DNA from: an uncultured Ruminococcus sp.
Lineage (GTDB): Bacteria > Bacillota > Clostridia > Lachnospirales > Lachnospiraceae
Direction of reading: 5' to 3'
DNA length: 11,760 nucleotides
Assembly (NCBI GenBank): GCA_900544395.1
Contig: UQVC01000047.1
Location: 1-11,760, forward strand
Numbering within the stretch: the stretch's first letter is position 1; every line of letters starts with the position of its first letter. A model generated the notes under the pieces. The model searched no databases. It was not told the origin of the DNA and was given only the letters and a program-made list of their open reading frames with translations. A program made the position numbers and the translations under genes. Shown here one piece after another: positions 7,467 through 11,760 of the stretch.

Positions 7467-8837
7467 TTAAATCGGATTTAGTTTTTTCTTAATGATATTA
7501 ACTGTATTATTTAATGCTTCATCCAGTTTGATATCGTGTTCGATTTTTTTCACACCATGGCTGACAGATGCATGATCCTTGCCGCCGAGAATAAGTCCAA
7601 TCGTCTTTAATGGTGTGTCTGTCATTTTACGGCAGAGATACATGACGATCTGGCGAGGCAGAACGATTTCAGCATTTCGTTTTTTACCTTTCAGTTCGGC
7701 AGCAGGTACATTGAAGTGATCGGAAACCACTTCGATAATAAGCTCAGGTGTAATCTCTCTTGTATTATTGGGAGAGATCATATCCTTGAGCGCTTCAGCT
7801 GCCAGTGGAATGTCGATTGGTTTATTTTCCAGATTTGCCAGAGCGATCAATTTGTTCAAAGAACCTTCCAGTTCACGGATGTTGGATGTAATGTTATTGG
7901 CAATATACTGCATAACTTCATCCGGAATGTGATAGCGTTCTAGTCCGTCCAGTTCTTCTTTTTTACGGAGAATGGCCATTCGGGTCTCATAATCTGGGGA
8001 AGAAATATCAGCAATCAGTCCCCATTCAAACCGGGTGCGCAGTCTGGCCTCCAGAGTTTCAATATCTTTTGGAGGTTTATCACTGGAAATGATGATCTGT
8101 TTGCCGGAAACATGAAGATGGTTGAAAGTATGGAAAAATTCTTCCTGCGTACTTTCTTTTCCGATGATAAACTGAATGTCATCGATCAACAGAACATCAT
8201 TATTTCTGTATTTTTCACGGAATGTTGTCATAGCGAGTTCGTTTCCGTTTTTACCTATTTTCAAAGCATCGATCAGTTCATTGGTAAAAGTCTCACTGGT
8301 CACATAGAGAACTTTTTTGGTTGGATCCTTTTCCAGGATAAAATGGGCAATGGAATGCATCAGATGAGTTTTTCCAAGTCCAACGCCTCCATAGAGGAAA
8401 AGGGGGTTATAGATCTCACCCGGAGAATCTGCAACGGCAAGAGAAGCTGCATGAGCAAAGTTGTTGTTGCTTCCCACAACAAAAGTATCAAATGTATATT
8501 TCGGGTTCAGATTAGCCTGTTCGAAAATGGCATTTGATTTTTGTTTTTTTACAGCGGTCTCTTTTTTTTCCTGGATCACAACATTGTCGTCAGTGACAAA
8601 TGATACTTCATATTCATAGCCTGTAACTTCTGCAATACATACTTTAAAAGGAAGCAGGTATTTTTCTTCAATGTGCTCCAGGCTGGCACGTAATTTTACA
8701 AGAATATAGACCGTATCATCCGTTACTTCATATACAGTAAGTGGTGCGATCCACGTATTGTATGAAATGTTGGACGAGCAATATTCCAGTTTCATCTTAT
8801 TCAAAATCTGCTCCCAGTTTTCTTCTACAATGTTCAT
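7467..8837 (-). CDS. dnaA: Chromosomal replication initiator protein DnaA
   Basis: DnaA binds DnaA boxes, forms an ATP-dependent oligomer and opens the origin; it is also a transcription factor. It has 456 residues from the chosen ATG. Domain I (about 1-80) starts with ENWEQILNKMK; a short linker follows; domain III is the AAA+ ATPase with Walker A GGVGLGKTH (about 150-158) and Walker B LLIDDIQF; domain IV has the LPRQ arginine and the recognition helix. That helix reads DHASV (421-425) where E. coli has DHTTV. AGGAG lies upstream with 10 nt to the ATG and 7 nt to an adjacent in-frame TTG at 8840, so either could start translation; the difference is one residue. The gene points away from the rpmH operon across the origin. 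DnaA boxes lie upstream of its promoter, which suggests autoregulation. Confidence 0.99.
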   Translation of the reverse strand: MNIVEENWEQILNKMKLEYCSSNISYNTWIAPLTVYEVTDDTVYILVKLRASLEHIEEKYLLPFKVCIAEVTGYEYEVSFVTDDNVVIQEKKETAVKKQKSNAIFEQANLNPKYTFDTFVVGSNNNFAHAASLAVADSPGEIYNPLFLYGGVGLGKTHLMHSIAHFILEKDPTKKVLYVTSETFTNELIDALKIGKNGNELAMTTFREKYRNNDVLLIDDIQFIIGKESTQEEFFHTFNHLHVSGKQIIISSDKPPKDIETLEARLRTRFEWGLIADISSPDYETRMAILRKKEELDGLERYHIPDEVMQYIANNITSNIRELEGSLNKLIALANLENKPIDIPLAAEALKDMISPNNTREITPELIIEVVSDHFNVPAAELKGKKRNAEIVLPRQIVMYLCRKMTDTPLKTIGLILGGKDHASVSHGVKKIEHDIKLDEALNNTVNIIKKKLNPI

Positions 8838-8868
8838 CAATGGTAAACTCCTAATTCATATAAAATGA

Positions 8869-8887
8869 GAGATAAGCAGAGTATCTC
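8869..8887 (-). promoter_or_regulatory. Inverted repeat at the predicted dnaA transcription start
   Basis: GAGATA (8869-8874) and TATCTC (8882-8887) form 6-bp arms around a 7-nt spacer. The repeat starts about where dnaA transcription is predicted to begin, so it could be a 5'-end hairpin of the mRNA or an operator for a regulator. No known binding site was recognised. Confidence 0.4.
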
Positions 8888-8893
8888 AACTAC

Positions 8894-8922
8894 ATTCTAC
8901 ATCAAAATGAAAACAGAAGCAA
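8894..8922 (-). promoter_or_regulatory. Predicted dnaA promoter
   Basis: On the minus strand, TTGCTT (8922-8917) and TAGAAT (8899-8894) are spaced by 17 bp. Transcription would begin near 8887, about 50 nt before the dnaA start. DnaA-box-like sites at 8951-8980 lie just upstream of the -35, as expected for DnaA feedback control. Confidence 0.65.
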
Positions 8923-8950
8923 CGTAAAAATAACAGGAAAGAAAATCGTA

Positions 8951-8980
8951 GGTGGAAAACTTTGTTGATAATGTGGAAAA
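8951..8980 (-). promoter_or_regulatory. DnaA-box cluster upstream of the dnaA promoter
   Basis: Three minus-strand sites lie together: TTTTCCACC (8959-8951, two mismatches), TTATCAACA (8971-8963, one mismatch) and TTTTCCACA (8980-8972, one mismatch). The 12-base word GTGGAAAACTTT occurs twice, at 8952-8963 and 8973-8984, exactly 21 bp apart, putting the two copies on the same face of the helix. The -35 of dnaA is about 30 bp away. Confidence 0.65.
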
Positions 8981-9035
8981 CTTTTTAAACAGTTTAAACC
9001 TCTATAAAACAAGAAAAATAAAGAGAAATAAAATT

Positions 9036-9143
9036 TTTTCTACAGACTATCTACACTATATCCAGTGGTTTTCTACATAGTTTTGCCTGATTATCCACAA
9101 ATTTGGATAAAGTTATCCACAAAATGTGAATAACTGTGAATAA
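9036..9143. promoter_or_regulatory. Central phased DnaA-box array of oriC
   Basis: Exact boxes TTATCCACA start at 9091 and 9113 (plus). One-mismatch boxes are TTTGGATAA at 9102 (minus) and TGTGAATAA at 9125 and 9135 (minus). Degenerate boxes TTTTCTACA at 9036 and 9069, CTATCTACA at 9047 and the core-only match ATATCCAGT at 9058 extend the array leftward. From 9036 to 9113 all of these start at multiples of 11 bp from each other, with one rung (9080) empty. Confidence 0.75.
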
Positions 9144-9298
9144 ATCCACGGATTGTGAGAAAGAAAAATGTAGAAATTGTGGAAAGTCGAAAATTACAGA
9201 AAAATATCGAATTCAAAACAGGAAATGAAAAAGTAAAAAACCTTGGAAATACAAGAGAAAGTAAAAAACTATCGTTCAGAAAAGAGGAAAAAGAGAAG

Positions 9299-9330
9299 TG
9301 TAGATAAATATGTGGATAAAATCTGAATAA
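9299..9330 (-). promoter_or_regulatory. Right DnaA-box cluster of oriC
   Basis: Minus-strand sites: TTATCTACA (9307-9299, one mismatch), an exact TTATCCACA (9319-9311) and TTATTCAGA (9330-9322, two mismatches), spaced 12 and 11 bp apart. All three share one orientation. Confidence 0.7.
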
Positions 9331-9393
9331 CTGAAAAAATAAAAATGAAACAAGTGAAAAACTGCGGCAATAAAAAAAATTTCTAAAAAAATG

Positions 9394-9402
9394 TGTGGAA
9401 AA
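9394..9402 (-). promoter_or_regulatory. Single DnaA box near the rpmH promoter
   Basis: TTTTCCACA on the minus strand differs from the consensus box at one base and lies about 30 bp upstream of the rpmH -35 element. It belongs to the same GTGGAAAACT family of words found twice near the dnaA promoter. Confidence 0.5.
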
Positions 9403-9431
9403 CTATATTTTAGTATTTTCGTCGCTAATGC

Positions 9432-9460
9432 TTGACTTTATGGGCTTTTTTGCATATAAT
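9432..9460 (+). promoter_or_regulatory. Predicted strong promoter of the rpmH operon
   Basis: TTGACT (9432-9437) and a perfect TATAAT (9455-9460) are separated by 17 bp. Transcription should start near 9467, giving a leader of about 130 nt before rpmH. Strong promoters are usual for the L34 gene. Confidence 0.85.
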
Positions 9461-9470
9461 TAAGAGCAGT

Positions 9471-9525
9471 GTCTTCCTGTTTATTTGCAGGAGTGTTATA
9501 TGAACACTATATATAGTAGGAAGAC
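9471..9525 (+). ncRNA. Structured 5' leader of rpmH mRNA (candidate)
   Basis: GTCTTCCT (9471-9478) is perfectly complementary to AGGAAGAC (9518-9525), closing a domain that contains an inner hairpin, AGTGTT (9492-9497) with AACACT (9503-9508) and a 5-nt loop. The ATG of a short upstream ORF (9500-9502) sits in that loop, and part of its AGGAG is in the stem. A competing 12-bp palindrome, ACTATATATAGT, occupies 9506-9517. I do not recognise this as a named leader family. Confidence 0.45.
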
Positions 9526-9598
9526 AAAAAGAAGAAGCAAATATTGTAAATACTTTATGATAAGTATATCAACTACAAGGAGGTGTATGTACCAATGA
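9500..9598 (+). CDS. Candidate 32-codon leader peptide overlapping rpmH
   Basis: A short ORF starts at an ATG with AGGAG 6 nt upstream (9489-9493) and runs 32 codons to a TGA at 9596-9598. That stop overlaps the rpmH start in the form ATGA, the classic coupling geometry. The peptide is basic and begins MNTIYSRKTKRRSK; it has no known domain. Its codons 27 and 28 (AGG AGG) are the Shine-Dalgarno of rpmH itself, so ribosomes translating it would cover that site before finishing at the L34 start. It lies wholly inside the predicted rpmH leader. It may be a real leader peptide that sets L34 output, or a chance ORF; no homology can be judged here. Confidence 0.4.
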   Translation: MNTIYSRKTKRRSKYCKYFMISISTTRRCMYQ

Positions 9599-9729
9599 AA
9601 ATGACATTTCAGCCAAAGAAAAGATCCAGAGCAAAAGTTCACGGATTCAGAGCAAGAATGAGCACACCAGGCGGAAGAAAAGTTTTAGCTGCCAGAAGAG
9701 CAAAAGGAAGAAAACAGTTATCAGCTTAG
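9595..9729 (+). CDS. rpmH: 50S ribosomal protein L34
   Basis: L34 is a tiny, very basic protein that binds 23S rRNA in the large subunit. The 44-residue product starts with the family hallmark MKMTFQPKKRSR, then VHGFRARMSTPGGRKVL and the closing RRAKGRKQLSA. The length matches the usual 44-46 residues. AAGGAGG (9577-9583) lies 11 nt before the ATG, a slightly long spacing; another ATG at 9587 is out of frame. It is the first conserved gene of the rightward operon, followed 78 nt later by rnpA, with a terminator-like hairpin beginning on the last base of its stop codon. Confidence 0.98.
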   Translation: MKMTFQPKKRSRAKVHGFRARMSTPGGRKVLAARRAKGRKQLSA

Positions 9730-9754
9730 GCCGCATATATGTGGCCTTTTCTTC
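9729..9754 (+). terminator. Hairpin between rpmH and rnpA, likely partial terminator
   Basis: GGCCGCA (9729-9735) pairs with TGTGGCC (9740-9746), including one G-U pair, around a TATA loop, and is followed by TTTTCTTCT. The stem starts with the final G of the rpmH stop codon. It looks like an intrinsic terminator with an imperfect U tract, suited to letting through only part of the transcripts into rnpA. Confidence 0.65.
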
Positions 9755-9807
9755 TATAAAAAAGTGCAGTATTTCCAGGGGAAAGAGCTGCTAAAAAGAG
9801 GTTATCG

Positions 9808-10143
9808 ATGAAATTTTCCGAATCTTTAAAGAAAAATAAAGATTTTCAAATTGTATATAAAAGTGGGAAATCCTATGCGAATCGATATCTGGTGCTTTAT
9901 ATCAGAGAAAATGGATTAAAGAGGAATCGTTTGGGAATTTCAGTCAGTAAAAAAGTGGGAAACAGTGTTGTAAGGCATCATCTTACAAGACTGATCCGAG
10001 AGAGTTATCGACTTCAAGAAGAACATTTCCAATGTGGATTTGATTTGGTTGTGATTGCAAGAGCAGGCGCAAAAGAGAAAACGTATCATGATATAGAAGG
10101 CGCGCTCATCCACCTGGGAAAACTTCATAATATATATGCATAA
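9808..10143 (+). CDS. rnpA: Ribonuclease P protein component
   Basis: RnpA binds the catalytic RNase P RNA and helps it recognise the 5' leader of precursor tRNAs. The 111-residue product fits the family. The N terminus MKFSESLKKNKDFQIVYKSG and the strand RLGISVSKKVGNSVVR are typical. The conserved basic helix normally reads RNRxxKR; here it is R56-H57-H58-L-T-R61, so two of the usual signature residues differ, while RLIRE follows as expected. AAAGAGG lies 6 nt before the ATG. The gene sits between rpmH and yidD, the standard bacterial order, and yidD begins 20 nt after it. Confidence 0.97.
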   Translation: MKFSESLKKNKDFQIVYKSGKSYANRYLVLYIRENGLKRNRLGISVSKKVGNSVVRHHLTRLIRESYRLQEEHFQCGFDLVVIARAGAKEKTYHDIEGALIHLGKLHNIYA

Positions 10144-10163
10144 TTTCAAAGGAAGTGACGCAG

Positions 10164-10376
10164 ATGAAGAAGATCTTAATAGGGATGATACGATTTTATC
10201 AGAAGTATTTATCCGGTTTGAAGACAACGTATCACTGTATTTATACGCCGACCTGTTCCCAATATGGAATAGAGGCAATCCAAAAATACGGTGCAGTCAA
10301 GGGAACAGCTCTGACTGTCTGGAGGATTCTGCGCTGCAATCCGTTTGCAAAAGGCGGATATGATCCGGTACCTTAA
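10164..10376 (+). CDS. yidD: Membrane protein insertion efficiency factor YidD
   Basis: YidD is a small amphipathic protein that attaches to the inner face of the membrane and supports YidC-dependent insertion. The 70-residue product starts MKKILIGMIRFYQKYLSG and carries the family signatures YTPTCSQYG and RCNPFAKGGYDPVP. A GTG at 10155 would add three residues, but AAGGAAG (10149-10155) covers that GTG and has 8-nt spacing to the ATG at 10164, so I chose the ATG. Its TAA stop lies inside the yidC Shine-Dalgarno (TAAGGAGG), which predicts coupled translation of the two partners. Confidence 0.96.
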   Translation: MKKILIGMIRFYQKYLSGLKTTYHCIYTPTCSQYGIEAIQKYGAVKGTALTVWRILRCNPFAKGGYDPVP

Positions 10377-10388
10377 GGAGGATAAAAG

Positions 10389-11690
10389 ATGGAGTTTGGT
10401 TTAATCGCTGCGACAGCGGCAGACTGGCCGATTGTCGGACAGATTGCATGGGTATTTGGTAAACTTATGGATGCAATCTATAATTTTCTGGATTTATTCG
10501 GAATCCAGAATATCGGAATATGTATTATTCTGTTTACAATTATTATTTATACATTGATGATCCCGCTGACGATCAAACAGCAGAAGTTTTCAAAAATGCA
10601 GTCTGTAATGATGCCGGAAATTCAAAAACTGCAGAAAAAATATGCAGGAAAGCGTGATCAGGCATCAATGCTTAAAATGCAGCAGGAACAGCAGCTGATC
10701 TATGAAAAATACGGAAGTTCTCCGACTGGCGGATGTCTTCCGATGCTGATCCAGCTTCCAATTTTGTTTGCATTGTATCCGGTTATTCAGGAAGTGCCAC
10801 GTTATGTAAATGGTATCAAAGACATTTATAAGCCGGTGATCGATCAGATCATGGCAACAGATGGATATCAGAAGATCCTGGAAACGATTGGAAATGCTGC
10901 TCCGGTTTATATGCCGGCATCTGCCTATGATTATACAGATCCGAATATTTTAGTACGTGTATTGTACAAATTCCAGGATTCCACATGGAATACACTGGTA
11001 GATAAGATGCCGTCTCTGGAGTCTGTTGTAGATAAGACTACAGAGGCAATGGGACATTTGAATACATTTCTTGGAATCAACATCGGAGAACAGCCGATGA
11101 CAATGCTGATGGATGCATTGAAAGATTTTTCCATCGCAGGAATTATCATGGCTGTGATCATTCCTGTTCTGGCTGGTCTGACACAGTTCTTGAGTGTAAA
11201 ACTGATGCAGCAGCAACAGGGAACAACGATCGATCCGGACAACCCGATGGCAAGATCTATGAATTCCATGAACTACATTATGCCGTTATTCTCTGTATTT
11301 ATGGGATTTTCTCTTCCGGCAGGACTTGGTCTGTACTGGGCAGTCAGTGCAGTTGTAAGATGTGTACAGCAGTTGGCGATCAATAAATATCTGAGTAAGA
11401 AGTCTGTAGAAGAGATGATCGAAGAGCAGCGCAAAAAAGCCGCGAAAAAGCGGGAAAAGAAGGGTGCACCTGCGCAGGAGATCAACCGGATGGCTACTCA
11501 GAGTACACGAAATGTTACAGAAAAGAAAAGCAGTAGTATTTCTGAAAAAGAAAAAGAAGAAAAAATCCAGAAAGCAAGAGAAAATATCAGTCATGCAAAA
11601 CCTGGAAGTCTCGCATCCAAAGCGAATATGGTAAGTCGCTACAACAGCGGTCAGAGTTCGAAAGAGCAAAAAGAGGACAGCGAGAAATAG
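10389..11690 (+). CDS. yidC: Membrane protein insertase YidC/Oxa1 family
   Basis: YidC inserts and folds membrane proteins, alone or with SecYEG. Likely membrane segments are about 41-62, 117-134, 249-272, 295-309 and 311-330, the five-segment core of Gram-positive YidC. The motifs PLTIKQQKFSKMQ, GGCLPMLIQLPILFALY and LPAGLGLYWAVSA are characteristic. At 433 residues it is much longer than B. subtilis SpoIIIJ (about 260), owing to a loop of about 110 residues between the second and third core segments, predicted outside the cell, and a basic, lysine/glutamate-rich cytoplasmic tail of about 100 residues. No lipobox cysteine is seen near the N terminus. The hydrophilic-groove arginine of the first core segment is replaced by Y54. 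The ATG has AAGGAGG 7 nt upstream, overlapping the yidD stop; jag follows 26 nt later. Confidence 0.97.
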   Translation: MEFGLIAATAADWPIVGQIAWVFGKLMDAIYNFLDLFGIQNIGICIILFTIIIYTLMIPLTIKQQKFSKMQSVMMPEIQKLQKKYAGKRDQASMLKMQQEQQLIYEKYGSSPTGGCLPMLIQLPILFALYPVIQEVPRYVNGIKDIYKPVIDQIMATDGYQKILETIGNAAPVYMPASAYDYTDPNILVRVLYKFQDSTWNTLVDKMPSLESVVDKTTEAMGHLNTFLGINIGEQPMTMLMDALKDFSIAGIIMAVIIPVLAGLTQFLSVKLMQQQQGTTIDPDNPMARSMNSMNYIMPLFSVFMGFSLPAGLGLYWAVSAVVRCVQQLAINKYLSKKSVEEMIEEQRKKAAKKREKKGAPAQEINRMATQSTRNVTEKKSSSISEKEKEEKIQKARENISHAKPGSLASKANMVSRYNSGQSSKEQKEDSEK

Positions 11691-11716
11691 AGAGTCGGGG
11701 AAAGGAAGGATTCACG

Positions 11717-11760
11717 ATGGACGGTAGTATCAGAGTATCAGCAAAAACAGTGGATGATGC
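11717..11760 (+). CDS. jag: Jag/KhpB RNA-binding protein, 5' end only
   Basis: Only the first 14 codons are in the window, reading MDGSIRVSAKTVDDA or very near it before the edge. The SAKTVDDA segment matches the start of the Jag N-terminal domain, and jag normally follows yidC (spoIIIJ-associated gene). AAGGA lies 6 nt before the ATG. Known Jag/KhpB proteins carry KH and R3H RNA-binding domains, which are beyond the window and cannot be confirmed. Confidence 0.8.
   Translation, partial: MDGSIRVSAKTVDD

Larger units (their letters stand above)
8945..9410. other. Replication origin region (oriC) upstream of dnaA
   Basis: This AT-rich non-coding region between the divergent dnaA and rpmH genes holds three exact TTATCCACA boxes (9091-9099 plus, 9113-9121 plus, 9311-9319 minus) and at least seven sites with one mismatch. 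The sites fall into a left group at the dnaA promoter (8951-8980), a central phased group (9036-9143) and a right group (9299-9402). A strongly purine-rich strand (9151-9390) lies between and around the latter two. Both flanking operons are transcribed outward. Origin function is inferred from box clustering and gene context; the exact unwinding site is not settled. Confidence 0.9.

Noticed and set aside
9040..9060. CTA-rich stretch as DnaA-trio repeats
   Set aside because: The CTA words are irregularly spaced and no DnaA box in the needed orientation lies just before them; they are better read as degenerate DnaA boxes.
9230..9269. Repeated AAAGTAAAAAAC as a repeat array or CRISPR
   Set aside because: There are only two copies of a low-complexity word, with no regular spacers.
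9587..9589. ATG close to the rpmH ribosome binding site as the rpmH start
   Set aside because: It is out of frame with L34; the ATG at 9595 gives the conserved MKMTFQPKKR start.
10155..10163. GTG start three codons upstream for yidD
   Set aside because: The Shine-Dalgarno overlaps that GTG, while spacing to the ATG at 10164 is normal and the family start MKK fits.
9940..10278. A 112-codon minus-strand ORF opposite rnpA and yidD
   Set aside because: It runs through two well-supported conserved genes on the other strand and has no family motif.
10136..10363. A 75-codon plus-strand ORF overlapping yidD in another frame
   Set aside because: The overlapping frame encodes the clear YidD motifs; this one is a shadow.
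1..11760. A novel defence, mobile or biosynthetic system
   Set aside because: Every sizeable ORF belongs to the conserved origin-region gene set in standard order; no transposase, integrase, toxin-antitoxin or cassette was found.

Overview
This window is the chromosomal replication-origin region of a low-to-moderate GC Firmicute. It is most likely a gut Lachnospiraceae-type clostridium. I base that on the gene order, the Firmicute QNRGGKG form of the GyrA box, the L34 and GyrA sequence style, AGGAGG Shine-Dalgarno sites and the AT-rich origin. Placement to family is recognition from memory, not a search.

Layout: a leftward (minus-strand) block runs dnaA > dnaN > yaaA (S4 domain) > recF > gyrB > gyrA from about 8837 down to 130 and ends in a strong intrinsic terminator (91-126). 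A rightward (plus-strand) block runs rpmH (9595-9729) > rnpA > yidD > yidC > jag, with jag cut by the window end. Between them lies an AT-rich intergenic region (8841-9594) with DnaA boxes in several clusters, a dnaA promoter and an rpmH promoter. Genes on both sides point away from the origin, so they are co-directional with bidirectional replication. The dnaA-dnaN gap (7095-7466) holds a second, weaker set of DnaA-box-like sites, a terminator-like hairpin and a GC-rich/AT-rich junction that could be the unwinding site.

Together the genes cover initiation (DnaA), the sliding clamp (DnaN), repair loading (RecF), topology (gyrase), ribosome assembly and tRNA maturation (L34, RNase P protein) and membrane protein insertion (YidD, YidC, Jag/KhpB).

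I found no mobile element, CRISPR array, tRNA or rRNA and no new gene cassette: this is a conserved core locus. The observations most worth checking are small ones. They are a 32-codon upstream ORF with its own Shine-Dalgarno that overlaps the rpmH start by ATGA; a structured rpmH leader; an 11-bp-phased ladder of DnaA boxes and degenerate boxes; a DnaA recognition-helix variant (DHASV); a YidC lacking the usual groove arginine; and a strong-looking promoter just before recF.
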